A stretch of 64,000 bases of DNA from PGYR01 sp046290495. Its GTDB lineage: Bacteria; Bacteroidota; Ignavibacteria; Kapaibacteriales; UBA2268. Under the pieces are notes generated by a model that was not told the origin of the DNA, ran no database searches, and was given only the letters and a program-made list of their open reading frames with translations. The position numbers and the translations under genes were made by a program. How positions within the stretch are numbered: position 1 is the stretch's first letter; each line of letters starts with the position of its first letter. Shown here piece after piece: positions 8,355-18,002 of the stretch. The stretch is taken from positions 1-64,000 of the forward strand of contig JBKAGT010000001.1 of assembly GCA_046290495.1 (NCBI GenBank), given 5' to 3'.

Positions 8355-9481
8355 TCAATCTGTTTCTGGAAAATACGATAAGTCTTATAAACCTCACCCT
8401 TCATCGTGGTCTCTAATCCACGCTTCATCATTTGGTTATCTTCTAATATCCATGATGCTTCACCCTTAGGCATACCAAGCTCGTAGGCAGTTTCGCCAAT
8501 CTCGTAGTATAGCACAGCATCTACACCACTGCTTTGGAATTCTGGTAGTACACCAAGAACGATAATTCTAGTCAAATCAATATGCTTTTTCTTTGTCAAA
8601 AGATTCCAAGCAGCACTCAGGATACCTCCGCTACGGCTATGTATTAGTGCTTGGTTGATATCAGGTAGCGACAAGGCAAACCCTGCTGGTTTACCGTGGA
8701 TTTCAGCGATAATAGTTAAGCGTGGTTCAGCTATTTGCTTCAAGTCATTAGCGAGGAAGTCAAACTCCTCGTCGGTCATCTTCACAAAGCCCCAATTCGG
8801 TTCCCATGCAGCATTATACAAATCCTTTACTGTCTGCACATCTTTCTTGAATTGTGCTTTATTCTTAAAATTGATAGGGCGAATAGTTATACCCTTACGT
8901 TCTCGGACGATTTGCTGCATCCTGCTGAGCTTTTCGCTCTTATATGAGTCATGATGTAGTATGTATGCTAAAAGATCCTTCTCCTTGCTCATACCGTAGT
9001 TTTCTATCAATTTCTGATAGTAAGGTGGGTTATATGTCATTAACACAACAGGTGGCTGATCAAATGCGTCTATGAGCAATCCAACTTCATCATTAGTCGA
9101 TGGATTAACTGGACCACGTATGTCAGTCATGCCTCTTTCTTTTAGCCATTTTTCAGCTTCAGTGAAAAGTGCATTCGCAACTTCTTGGTTGTCTGTAGAT
9201 TCAAAGAAACCAAAGAAACCAACCTTGTCATTGTGTATTTTGTTGTGATTTTCATTGGTAATGGCAGCTATTCTTCCAACTATCTCCTTTCCTTCGTAAG
9301 CAAGGAATAGTTGTATCTCTGCGTGTTGGTAAAAAGGATTCTTTTCTTCATTCAACAGCTTCATCCTGTCCATTTTAATAGGTGCTACCCAATTAGGGTT
9401 ACCCTTATAAAAGTTCCACTGACAGTTGACAAACTTCTTCTTACCAGCCGCATCTGATACTTTCTTAATCTCTATAGCCAT
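8351..9481 (-). CDS. GNAT-like acetyltransferase, YghO-like
   Basis: About 376 residues, of the large YghO-like GNAT proteins that start with an N-terminal GNAT half (FFGFFES, ALFTEAEKWLKERGMTDIRGPVNPSTNDEVGLL) and carry a second, weaker GNAT half (GVLPEFQSSGVDAVLYYEIGETAYELG). The frame extends to 9535, but the ATG at 9481 begins the conserved N-terminus and has GTGAG upstream. It is a separate transcription unit from the giant gene to its right, because a terminator lies between them. Substrate unknown. Confidence 0.75.
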   Translation of the reverse strand: MAIEIKKVSDAAGKKKFVNCQWNFYKGNPNWVAPIKMDRMKLLNEEKNPFYQHAEIQLFLAYEGKEIVGRIAAITNENHNKIHNDKVGFFGFFESTDNQEVANALFTEAEKWLKERGMTDIRGPVNPSTNDEVGLLIDAFDQPPVVLMTYNPPYYQKLIENYGMSKEKDLLAYILHHDSYKSEKLSRMQQIVRERKGITIRPINFKNKAQFKKDVQTVKDLYNAAWEPNWGFVKMTDEEFDFLANDLKQIAEPRLTIIAEIHGKPAGFALSLPDINQALIHSRSGGILSAAWNLLTKKKHIDLTRIIVLGVLPEFQSSGVDAVLYYEIGETAYELGMPKGEASWILEDNQMMKRGLETTMKGEVYKTYRIFQKQID

Positions 9482-9536
9482 TGTACTCACAACATATATT
9501 ATTATTACTCTACAAAAATAGTTTATTATGAGCATA

Positions 9537-9578
9537 TATAAAAAAAGAAAATCCCGCCGGATAAACCTGACGGGATTT
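9537..9578 (-). terminator. Rho-independent terminator of the giant fibre gene
   Basis: AAATCCCG and CGGGATTT form an inverted repeat with a short, partly paired loop. On the minus strand it is followed by a T-rich run. It lies 33 bases after the stop of the giant gene at 9611. Confidence 0.8.
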
Positions 9579-9610
9579 AATTTTAAGTTATAATCTTATG
9601 AAAGATTATA

Positions 9611-12600
9611 TTAGTCCATGATAATCCATGCAGCACCATTCCATACGAATTGTGCAGCTGAGTTAGCTTCAACTGTTTGACTACCAAGAGTACCTGCTGT
9701 AATATTAATATCACCAGCATCCTCATTAGTTACTATAATAACTTGACCTTGTAAAGAGCCAGCCGCAAATGTAATAGCGTTTGCATTAACACCAGCAGTA
9801 GTTAGTCTTACTATAGTATTTGAAGTTAATGAAATTGTTCCACCTGTTACAATTCCTGCAGCTCCATTATCAGAAGATAGACTCATGTGTCCGTTTTCAA
9901 CTTGAACACCATAAGAGTTAGAACCAACATTTGAATTATTAACTGAAACAGTAGGATTATTAACATTACTTACATTGTTAGATGCAGTAACAGCGTTACC
10001 AGTAGTTGCAGTAGCTTGTACAGCAGTACCAGAAGTTACATCACCTTGTAATGCAGTACCAGCACCAGAGTTAGCAATAACACCTTTTGCATTAGCACCA
10101 GTAGTTACGATGTTAGCACCAATTGCATTACCACCTGCTAATGAAGTAGAGAATGCAACAGCGTTAATTGCAGCACCTGAGTTAGTTACGTTAATACCAA
10201 CTTCGTTAGTTTCAACTTCTACTGCAGCAACATTATCACCACCATTTTTGTTGATGTCAACAAGTGGTCCATTAGTTGAAGCAGAGTTAATTTCAAAGTT
10301 ATCGTTTGCATCTTGCATAGTTACAGTTACATCATCATTAATAGCAAGAGGAGTAGCATCAATAGAGTTATTGAATAATGCATCTCTTACATCTAAGTTA
10401 TCATCAACTATTACAGTACCTGTAGCTGAGTTTTCGATGTCAACTTGTGCATCGATGATACCAAGACCATCAATTACAACATCGTTATTAGCAGTAGCTA
10501 AGTTTACAGTGAAGTCAGTAGCTTCTGTCATATTGAAATCAATATCACCTTCAAGGTCAACAGCAGTAATTGCATTACCATTGTTATAAGCAACTTGTAA
10601 GTCATGATTTAATAAAGCAGTTTGAACAGCTAAAGCAGTTACTAATTCACCATCGTTAGATTGTCCATCAATTGCTACAGGAGCAGGGAATAAACCGCCT
10701 ACTAAATCACCTTGTACAAATATGTTATCAACTGAATGACCACCTAATATAGCTGATCCAGCAACATTAACATCACCAAGTATATCTAGTTCTGTATTTG
10801 CAGCATTAGGTGCAGCAGTTACAGCACCAGCAGCATCAGTAGTAGTAGCTGTTGGAACACCTTGTACCTGTAGTTGTTGAACATCTGCAACATTACCGAT
10901 TAAGTTACCAGGTGCTTGTGCATCTAAGATACCACCTTGAATTAATAGACCATCAACATCATTAACTGTTACTGGATTAACACCCGCAACTGTATTAGAA
11001 ATAGCGCCTTGTAAATCTGAAGTACCTGTTACAACTAAATTGTCATCTACTCTTACATCACCAGCTGTATTTTCAATATCAACTTGTGCATCGATAATAC
11101 CAGCACCATCAACAACAACATTGTTATTAGCAGTTGCTAAGTTTACAGTGAAGTCAGTAGCTTCAGTCATATCAAAATCAATATCACCTTCTGCATCTAC
11201 AGCAACGATTTGGTTACCATTATTATATGCAACTTGTAAGTCATGGTTCAATAATGCTTGTTGTACAGCTAGTGCAGTTACCAATTGAGCATCGCTAGAA
11301 GCAGGAGGAAGTGGGAATAAACCACCAACTAAGTCAGTTGAAATGAATATATCATTTACTGAATTACCACCTAAAGTAGCAGCACCAGAGATAACAACAT
11401 CACCAGTTACAGTTAATTCTTGATCACCAGCAGCAGGAGCAGCTGTTACAAGACCAGCACCGTCAACTACTACAGCAGTTGCAACACCTTCTACTGTTAA
11501 TTGATTACCATTTGCATTGTCACCAATAGTAGAAGCAGCAGCTTGAACATCGATTTTACCGTCTATAGCTACATCCATATTACCAGCAGTTGCTGTGAAA
11601 GCAAATTCTTGAGCTGCAGCTGAATTAACACCTGCATCAGACAATACTACATCACCAGTTGCTTGAGTAGTAGAAATAGTAACACCTGTTTCAGCGAAAC
11701 TAAAGTTATCAGTTCCGTTTGAGTTAGGATCTAAATCTACAGTAGTACCATTTACATCAACATCAATATTTGCATCTCCATTAGCATTCAAATGTACAGC
11801 TGAAGCATTTGCAAATATTTCATTTCCATTTAGACCATCAGCATTTACGCCAAAAGTAGTACCAGTTACGTTAACATTATTGTTTCCGTTTGAATTACCA
11901 TCTATTGTAACACCAGCAGCAGGATTAACTGTTACTTCGTTGTTACCATCACCATTAGCATCTAACCAAATTTGGTCAGCAGTTCCATCAATAGTTAATT
12001 CGTTAGAACCAGCATCATCTGCATTTACTAAAACTTGGTTAGCAGTAGAATTAACGATTACTTCGTTAGTTCCATTACCATCAGGATCTAACCAGATTTG
12101 GTCAGCAGTTCCATCAATAGTTAATTCGTTAGAACCAGCATCATCTGCATTTACTAATACTTGACCAGCTGTAGAGTTAACGATTACTTCTTGTGTACCA
12201 TTACCATTTGGATCTAACCAAATTTGATCTGCAGCAGCATCAATAATTACCTCTTGAGTACCTATACCAGCAGAACCGTCAGGATTTAACCATATTTGAT
12301 CAGCACCAGCAGCTAAAGTAGCTAAATCGCCACCATCTACATTTAATGTAGCAGAGTTAGCACCGTATCCAATAGCTAATTCAGTTACAGCAGCTTGACC
12401 ACCTGTAGGACCAACGTGTACTGAACCACCATTTACATAAGCATCTTGCCATCTGTTAACATCAGAACCTAAGTCAAAAGTATTATCAGCTTGTGGCTCT
12501 AAATCATCTTCAACGATAACTGCAGTACCAGGAGCTCTGTTAATGATATTAACTTGAGCGTCTAGGTAACCAGCACCATCGATAATTACATCGTTACCAA

Positions 12601-15600
12601 CATTAGCACCAGTAATAGTGAAATCAGTAGCTTCTTCTAAGTTGAAGTCGATATCACCTTGTCCATCAGTTGAAGTAATTGAGTTTCCATTGTTGTAAGC
12701 AACTTGTAAGTCGTGATTTAATAATGCATCTTCAACTGCTCTAGCAGAGATTAATTGTGCATCATTAGACTCAAAGATTACAGTTGTTGGAGGAGCTGGT
12801 AATGGAGGATTTAAAGTAGTTAAATCAGTAGAGATATAAATATCGTTTACTGAGTTATAAGTATCAGCACCACCACCTAAGTTCAATGAACCAGATAGCT
12901 CAGCATCACCATCAACTAATAAATCTGCATTAGCAGTAGCTACAGTAGTAGCAGTACCAGGACCAGCTGGAGATACGTTAGGTACACCAGGGTTTGATAA
13001 GTCTATAGTTACTGTAGTTATATTACCTCTAACAGTAGTTTGGTTTACATCACCAGTAGCATCACCGATGAAAGCTTGATTTCTAACATCAATATCACCA
13101 TCTAAATCTACATCGAAATCACCGTTAGTGTTGAACATTTGTAATGTTTCATCAACAGCACCAGTTTTTTCGAAGCTATTTTCTTGCATAAATAAAGTCG
13201 CACCAGGGTTAACACCATCATAAACGATAATTTCACCATTGTGAGAGATTAAGTCAACACCTTGGATAGCAGAGTTAGCTTGGATAGAACCATAAGTTTT
13301 AATAGCTAATTTCTGTCCAGAAGCTGAAGGATCAGTATTGTTAACAACTAGAGCAGCGTCTTGTACATCAGTACCTGCTGGATCTGGATTAACATAATCG
13401 TCAGCAGCATCACCAGGAGTACCTGGATCGAATAAAGTACCACCATTAGAAGTAGCAGGAGCTTCATTCTGAATTAATACTGTTCTACCTTCATTTAAGT
13501 TATTGTTAGTGAAAGTAGCGATATAGTTAGCACCTTCAACACCAAGACCTCTTACTGCAAGAGCAGAACCAGCACCGTCATCAACGTCTTTGATAATTTC
13601 AACTGTTGGGTCAGTGTTAGAAGCTGAAGTAGAGTTAAATACTGCAGCAGAAAAGTTACCAGCGATACCAGTGTGAGTCAAAGTGAATGCATCACCAGGA
13701 CCATCATAAGAACCAGTCCAAGGAAGGATTAGACCTTCGTCATCTTCCCAAGAAACACCACCAGAACCGTCAGCTTTCATGATCTTACCTTGAGGTTGAC
13801 CAGCAGAGCTTACTTTTTCGTTAGTTACAGCTAAGTCAGCTATTTTAGAGTTAGTTACAGCTGAATCATCAATTTTTACTGTAGTTACAGCAGCGTTTGC
13901 TAAATCAGCAGTGTTAACTTCACCGTCTAAAATTTTACCAGTAGTTACTGAATTGTCAGCTAATTTAGCAGTAGTAACAGCACCGTCCATAAGGTCAGCA
14001 GTCATCACTTCACCGTCTAAAATCTTACCAGTAGTTACTGCATTATCCATAAGGTCAGCAGTCATTACTTGACCATCCATAATGTGGTTAGTCATAATTG
14101 CGTCGTCAGCGATTTTTACACTAGTTACAGATGCATCCATCAAGTCGATAGTAGCAATGCTTTCGTCTAAGATTTTAGCAGAGTTTACTGCACCATCCAT
14201 TAAGTCAGCAGTCATTACTTGACCATCCATGATGTGGTTTGTCATAATTGCGTCGTCAGCGATTTGATCAGAACCAACGGCATCATCAGCAATGTTAGCA
14301 GTGTTGATAAGACCAGAAGTCCAACCAGCAGCATCTCTAATCAATAATTCATTTTCGTTACCGAAAGTTGGGTCTAAAGTTACAGGATCAGCAGTAGTAC
14401 CGTCACCAGTAAGAGGAGCTGAAGTCATAACAGTTGGCTCAACCCATCTCATTTCACCGTCTACATTATCCCAAGAAAGGAATTCACCATCAGTTGGAGC
14501 ACCACCGTTTACATCGATGTTTTCCATTCTTACAGCGTCAACAGCTAATTTAGCGTTAGTTACCGCAGCATCCATAAGGTCAGCAGTCATTACTTGACCA
14601 TCCATAATGTTAGTTGACATTACTGCATCTACAGCAAGGTCAGCGTTCATTACTTCGCCGTCCATAATGTTTGCAGACATAACAGCGTCGTCAGCTAATT
14701 TTTCGTTAGTTACTGCATCATCCATAAGGTCAGCAGTCATTACTTCACCATCAGCAATCTTTGCAGAAGTAACAGCGTCATCAGCTAAACCTAAAGGCAT
14801 AGCGTTAGTACCGTCACCATCGATAGTTGCGTCAGTCATTACTGCTACAGTACCAGAAAGTGCACCTAAGTTGAATAACTTAGCAGCGTCTAAATCAACG
14901 ATTTTTGCATCAGCAATAGTTAAGTTAGCAATTTTTTCGTTTGTTACAGCACCATCAGCAATACGGTCAGTTTTAACTGCACCAACTGCGATTAATGGAT
15001 CTGGGTAAGTACCTGTCAAATCACCACCAGCTGGGCCAGATGGAGAAGTAGATATATTTGGAGAAAGCATTTCAGTAGTTATAGAACCATCTGGAATGTT
15101 GTCCAAAATCGCGTCAGGTCTGATTTGTGGATTAGGGTAAGTACCCATCAAGTCACCCATAGCTATTTGAGCATCTGCAGTCATATTGTCCCAAGTCAAA
15201 ACGTTAGGTACAACATCCATAGCCAATCCTGATTCGAACGCATAAAGAGCTGAGTCAGCATCAATAGCGTGGAATGCAGATGGAGCAGAAGTTAATTTAG
15301 TTCTAGGGAACGGTTGGTTGTTACCAACTGTTACTTGAACATAATACTGCTTATCGAATTTTAAATCGATAGGGTTAGTTTCACCCAAGTATGTTGAGAA
15401 AGTTCCATCTGCAGATGGAGTTACATTTTGTTGCTCTATCCATAGAGCAGTTCCGCCAGCTGCATCTTCGAAAATTTCGAATACAACTAAGAATGGACCA
15501 GACTGAGCTGGTAGATTTTTCAACTTACCTTGGTAGTTGATTAATTTTGGAGTTGAAGCCATAGTGGTTGCCAAAGGTGACAATACTAAACTAAACGCCA

Positions 15601-15628
15601 AAATTACAAGAAGAACGAGTTTCTTCAT
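9611..15628 (-). CDS. Giant repetitive surface/fibre-like protein
   Basis: About 2005 residues with a Sec signal peptide (MKKLVLLVILAFSLVL..ATTMAS). Residues 25-125 form an N-terminal beta domain (LINYQGKL, GGTALWIEQQ, FPRTKLTSAPSAFHA) seen in bacterial secreted fibre-like proteins. Next come decapeptide repeats of the form DGEVMTADLM/DDAVTNEKLA, then three long copies of a module containing ALLNHDLQVAYNNGN, and two 42-residue tandem copies containing DGTADQIWLD. The C-terminal domain (VIIVTNEDAGDINI to WNGAAWIIMD) resembles the ends of tail fibres and trimeric adhesins. The frame reaches 15682, but the ATG at 15628 has AGGAG seven bases upstream. It has no T9SS sorting domain and almost no cysteine. 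I infer a long trimeric beta-structured fibre exported after the T9SS cargo gene directly upstream. Confidence 0.8.
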   Translation of the reverse strand: MKKLVLLVILAFSLVLSPLATTMASTPKLINYQGKLKNLPAQSGPFLVVFEIFEDAAGGTALWIEQQNVTPSADGTFSTYLGETNPIDLKFDKQYYVQVTVGNNQPFPRTKLTSAPSAFHAIDADSALYAFESGLAMDVVPNVLTWDNMTADAQIAMGDLMGTYPNPQIRPDAILDNIPDGSITTEMLSPNISTSPSGPAGGDLTGTYPDPLIAVGAVKTDRIADGAVTNEKIANLTIADAKIVDLDAAKLFNLGALSGTVAVMTDATIDGDGTNAMPLGLADDAVTSAKIADGEVMTADLMDDAVTNEKLADDAVMSANIMDGEVMNADLAVDAVMSTNIMDGQVMTADLMDAAVTNAKLAVDAVRMENIDVNGGAPTDGEFLSWDNVDGEMRWVEPTVMTSAPLTGDGTTADPVTLDPTFGNENELLIRDAAGWTSGLINTANIADDAVGSDQIADDAIMTNHIMDGQVMTADLMDGAVNSAKILDESIATIDLMDASVTSVKIADDAIMTNHIMDGQVMTADLMDNAVTTGKILDGEVMTADLMDGAVTTAKLADNSVTTGKILDGEVNTADLANAAVTTVKIDDSAVTNSKIADLAVTNEKVSSAGQPQGKIMKADGSGGVSWEDDEGLILPWTGSYDGPGDAFTLTHTGIAGNFSAAVFNSTSASNTDPTVEIIKDVDDGAGSALAVRGLGVEGANYIATFTNNNLNEGRTVLIQNEAPATSNGGTLFDPGTPGDAADDYVNPDPAGTDVQDAALVVNNTDPSASGQKLAIKTYGSIQANSAIQGVDLISHNGEIIVYDGVNPGATLFMQENSFEKTGAVDETLQMFNTNGDFDVDLDGDIDVRNQAFIGDATGDVNQTTVRGNITTVTIDLSNPGVPNVSPAGPGTATTVATANADLLVDGDAELSGSLNLGGGADTYNSVNDIYISTDLTTLNPPLPAPPTTVIFESNDAQLISARAVEDALLNHDLQVAYNNGNSITSTDGQGDIDFNLEEATDFTITGANVGNDVIIDGAGYLDAQVNIINRAPGTAVIVEDDLEPQADNTFDLGSDVNRWQDAYVNGGSVHVGPTGGQAAVTELAIGYGANSATLNVDGGDLATLAAGADQIWLNPDGSAGIGTQEVIIDAAADQIWLDPNGNGTQEVIVNSTAGQVLVNADDAGSNELTIDGTADQIWLDPDGNGTNEVIVNSTANQVLVNADDAGSNELTIDGTADQIWLDANGDGNNEVTVNPAAGVTIDGNSNGNNNVNVTGTTFGVNADGLNGNEIFANASAVHLNANGDANIDVDVNGTTVDLDPNSNGTDNFSFAETGVTISTTQATGDVVLSDAGVNSAAAQEFAFTATAGNMDVAIDGKIDVQAAASTIGDNANGNQLTVEGVATAVVVDGAGLVTAAPAAGDQELTVTGDVVISGAATLGGNSVNDIFISTDLVGGLFPLPPASSDAQLVTALAVQQALLNHDLQVAYNNGNQIVAVDAEGDIDFDMTEATDFTVNLATANNNVVVDGAGIIDAQVDIENTAGDVRVDDNLVVTGTSDLQGAISNTVAGVNPVTVNDVDGLLIQGGILDAQAPGNLIGNVADVQQLQVQGVPTATTTDAAGAVTAAPNAANTELDILGDVNVAGSAILGGHSVDNIFVQGDLVGGLFPAPVAIDGQSNDGELVTALAVQTALLNHDLQVAYNNGNAITAVDLEGDIDFNMTEATDFTVNLATANNDVVIDGLGIIDAQVDIENSATGTVIVDDNLDVRDALFNNSIDATPLAINDDVTVTMQDANDNFEINSASTNGPLVDINKNGGDNVAAVEVETNEVGINVTNSGAAINAVAFSTSLAGGNAIGANIVTTGANAKGVIANSGAGTALQGDVTSGTAVQATATTGNAVTASNNVSNVNNPTVSVNNSNVGSNSYGVQVENGHMSLSSDNGAAGIVTGGTISLTSNTIVRLTTAGVNANAITFAAGSLQGQVIIVTNEDAGDINITAGTLGSQTVEANSAAQFVWNGAAWIIMD
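10385..12850 (-). repeat. Three dispersed copies of a ~110-residue module in the giant gene
   Basis: Copies lie at about 10385-10745, 11033-11365 and 12500-12850. Each contains CAACTTGTAAGTC, encoding LLNHDLQVAYNNGN, then the GDIDF..EATDF and DAQV.IEN segments in the same order. The two left copies are closer to each other than to the third. Confidence 0.8.
11960..12300 (-). repeat. Tandem 126-bp coding repeat in the giant gene
   Basis: The string TTTGGTCAGC recurs at 11971 and 12097, exactly 126 bp (42 codons) apart. Long stretches after it are identical (the GTTCCATCAATAG block at 11982 and 12108). A more divergent third unit follows at about 12220. It encodes the DGTADQIWLD / EVIVNST / VLVNADDAG unit. 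Confidence 0.85.
13790..15000 (-). repeat. Decapeptide repeat arrays (30-bp period) in the giant gene
   Basis: Two arrays at about 13790-14290 and 14505-14980 encode 10-residue units such as DGEVMTADLM, DDAVTNEKLA and DDAIMTNHIM. The DNA shows strings such as GTCAGCAGTCATTACTT several times at 30-bp multiples. Similar units occur in phage tail fibres and trimeric adhesins. Confidence 0.85.
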
Positions 15629-15683
15629 TGTATAGCTCCTATTAATTAATAATAATAATTTATTTAAAAAACTTGCTTTCATA

Positions 15684-16262
15684 TTATTTTACGATTACCA
15701 TCACATTTCTTAAGCTGTAGCTTCTTCCACCAGTTTCTGGCTCAATAGCTAATTCATATAAGTATGAACCTGAGCTTAATGGTGCGCCAAATTGATCTTT
15801 AGCTTCAAAAGGTACAGTGTCTTCACTATTTACATATTGATTGTTCAATACTGTATTAACCAAAGAACCATTCATATCATATACTCTAAGTGTTACTCTA
15901 GAAGGTTGCTCCAAAGTAAATCTGAAAGTAGTTGACTCTTTCAAAGGATTAGGATAGTTGCTAAGCGTGTTGTTAGCTACTTCATCAGGTTGCTCAACAT
16001 CCGTTGACAATTCATCTGGCGTCCAAAAACCTTCGTGAATAGTTAGGCCAGGCCCAGCTTGGTCAATAATTTCGTGCGTTTCTACAGCCGTCTGAGCAAC
16101 AGTACCACTAAGAGTAATTGCGCTACCCTCTATAGTTTGTTCCACAGAGCCACCAGAACCGATAACGTGCTTTTGCATCTCAACGTCTTGAGCCTGAGTA
16201 GCTATAATAGCCACTGGCAAGATAAAGATAGATAGCAAAAGTAGTTTCATATTTTTCTTCAT
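15684..16262 (-). CDS. Small secreted protein with T9SS type A sorting domain
   Basis: 192 residues. A signal peptide (MKKNMKLLLLSIFILPVAIIATQAQ) is followed by a short region of about 70 residues with GSGGSVEQTIEGSAITLSGT. A C-terminal sorting domain of about 85 residues follows, with the signature SNYPNPLKESTTFRF, LRVYDMNG and LSSGSYLYEL. T9SS should carry it across the outer membrane and attach it to the surface. AGGAG sits nine bases before the ATG. It lies 55 bp upstream of the giant fibre gene on the same strand, so it may anchor or assist that protein; this is inferred only from position. Confidence 0.85.
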   Translation of the reverse strand: MKKNMKLLLLSIFILPVAIIATQAQDVEMQKHVIGSGGSVEQTIEGSAITLSGTVAQTAVETHEIIDQAGPGLTIHEGFWTPDELSTDVEQPDEVANNTLSNYPNPLKESTTFRFTLEQPSRVTLRVYDMNGSLVNTVLNNQYVNSEDTVPFEAKDQFGAPLSSGSYLYELAIEPETGGRSYSLRNVMVIVK

Positions 16263-16619
16263 TATGAAGACTCCTTATTTAATTATTAAAGTTATTTATT
16301 TCGTTTTTTAATTCAATTTTCTATTTCGGGAACAAGCCCGTTTAAACACAAAGCAATATCTGTGCCAAAGATACACCTCTGTCTAATGATAGAACTATTC
16401 TATCTTTTTAAATAGTCTATCAAACAAAATTATAATATTTCACTCTAAAATTCAAAACTATTTTCATTCTTTTACTTTTATTTATTTCACATACCCATCC
16501 TTAGTTCTATGCAATTATCTTTTATTGCTTAAATTGCCATACAAATATTAACTAATTATCAATTTTATAATACCTTATATATATGTGTTATAATCTTTAC
16601 TTTATCGAGCAACAATAAT
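16263..16619. other. Divergent intergenic region of 357 bp
   Basis: Very AT-rich and without a coding frame. It must hold the promoters of the surface operon (minus) and the RsmB-like gene (plus). On the minus strand TATCTTTG (16366-16373) and TAATTTTG (16425-16432) fit the TAnnTTTG box, but in DNA this AT-rich such matches also arise by chance. No RNA gene was recognised. Confidence 0.5.
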
Positions 16620-17870
16620 ATGAATAACTCCTTTGCGAACAAAAAACTCACTTTCCTAACTGACCATATAAATGAAATTATAACAGAATATAATGATTCG
16701 GACTCTACTGCAGCAAGAATACGTAATGGTTTCTTTCTAAAAAGAAAGTATTTAGGTAGTAAAGACAGAAAGTGTATAACTGGTGTGTTTTATTTTTACT
16801 TCAGACACTATGGGTTCGCTTCTTCTCACTCAATACCAGAACTATTATTTTTGTCTTATAATTTTGACCCAAATGTCAGTAAAGCTCTTGATAAATTGAT
16901 TAAGCATATTGATATAAGTGAATATATCTCTGAGTTATATAATTTAGATAATTCAATATTAGACCGATTTGACTCAATATCTTCTACTAGTTTCTTTCCA
17001 CCTACTTTTATTGACAACATTAATATTAGTTCTGACGAGTTAGAAGATTTGTGCGAATCACTAAACAAAGAAGCTACAACTGATATCAGAGCAATTAGAA
17101 ACAGAGCCGCAATAGAAGAAGATCTGATGAGCTTAAGTGCCACATACTTTACGAATATCGTTCCTGACTGTTTGAAAATCAAGGGGAATGTAAACCTTGA
17201 CAGTACTGCTACTTATAGGAATGGTGATTTTGAAATACAAGACGAAGGAAGCCAGCTTATTTCGTATGCATTGTCACCGAATAAGGGTGAAACCATATTA
17301 GATTATTGCTCTGGTGGAGGTGGAAAATCTCTTCATCTAGCTCAACTATCTGATGATTCTGCAAGGATAATAGCAACAGATATTAGCAATAACAGATTAA
17401 ATGAAACTAAAAGAAGAGTAGCAAAACTAGGCTTGAAATCAATATCAGTTAGAGAAATAGAAGAAGTAAAAAAATCAGATCTGAAGTATGACAAAATAAT
17501 TATTGATGCACCTTGTACTGGCTCTGGTACTGTTCGTAGAGCACCAGACATACGAGTAAGAATAGATGCAAAATCTATTGAGTTTTATCATTCATTGCAA
17601 TTAGAAATTTTAGATGAAGTAGCAGATAAGTTAAAGCCAGGAGGTTTGCTTGTTTACTCTACTTGTAGTTTATTCGAAAGAGAGAATGATGAAACTATAG
17701 CTAATTTTTTATCGTTACACACTGACTTTACTATACTTAGCACAGTCGATGTTTTGGAATCACAGAATTTAGATACTACTAGATTTTCAAAGACTAAACA
17801 TGGCCTACAAACCTTTACTCATAAAACGCAGATGGACAGTTTTTATATTTCCACACTAAAAAAAATATAG
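16620..17870 (+). CDS. RsmB/NOP2-family RNA (cytosine-5) methyltransferase
   Basis: SAM-dependent m5C methyltransferase acting on rRNA or tRNA. The SAM-binding loop is ILDYCSGGGGKSLHLA. Motif IV is IDAPCTGSGTVRRAPDIR, and motif VI is YSTCSLFERENDE with the catalytic cysteine TCS; the family uses both cysteines. The 416 residues match RsmB-like proteins, but the N-terminal part does not show a clear NusB-like sequence, so the exact substrate (16S C967 or another site) is open. Transcribed alone, divergent from the surface operon. Confidence 0.88.
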   Translation: MNNSFANKKLTFLTDHINEIITEYNDSDSTAARIRNGFFLKRKYLGSKDRKCITGVFYFYFRHYGFASSHSIPELLFLSYNFDPNVSKALDKLIKHIDISEYISELYNLDNSILDRFDSISSTSFFPPTFIDNINISSDELEDLCESLNKEATTDIRAIRNRAAIEEDLMSLSATYFTNIVPDCLKIKGNVNLDSTATYRNGDFEIQDEGSQLISYALSPNKGETILDYCSGGGGKSLHLAQLSDDSARIIATDISNNRLNETKRRVAKLGLKSISVREIEEVKKSDLKYDKIIIDAPCTGSGTVRRAPDIRVRIDAKSIEFYHSLQLEILDEVADKLKPGGLLVYSTCSLFERENDETIANFLSLHTDFTILSTVDVLESQNLDTTRFSKTKHGLQTFTHKTQMDSFYISTLKKI

Positions 17871-17963
17871 CAAAAAGTGTCAGATATATTCCACACTGTT
17901 AGTTCAAACTTACAACGCTAACGTAAGCATACAATTACTTTTTATTAATAAAACTAAATTTTA

Positions 17964-17971
17964 TATTTTTG
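17964..17971 (+). promoter_or_regulatory. Putative -7 promoter box TATTTTTG
   Basis: TAnnTTTG match 31 bases before the ATG of the exonuclease gene, in the short gap after the methyltransferase. Confidence 0.35.
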
Positions 17972-18002
17972 CTCAAACAATTATAATCACTATCAAATTT
18001 AG

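Noticed and set aside
9975..10589. 204-residue frame on the plus strand inside the giant gene, and others at 11040, 11880, 14292 and 14607
   Set aside because: They mirror the repeats of the minus-strand fibre gene, have no ribosome binding site, and consist of low-complexity Ala/Ser/Val text.
9611..15628. CRISPR array
   Set aside because: The repeats are in frame, encode regular peptide units, and vary in spacing and sequence; there are no cas genes.
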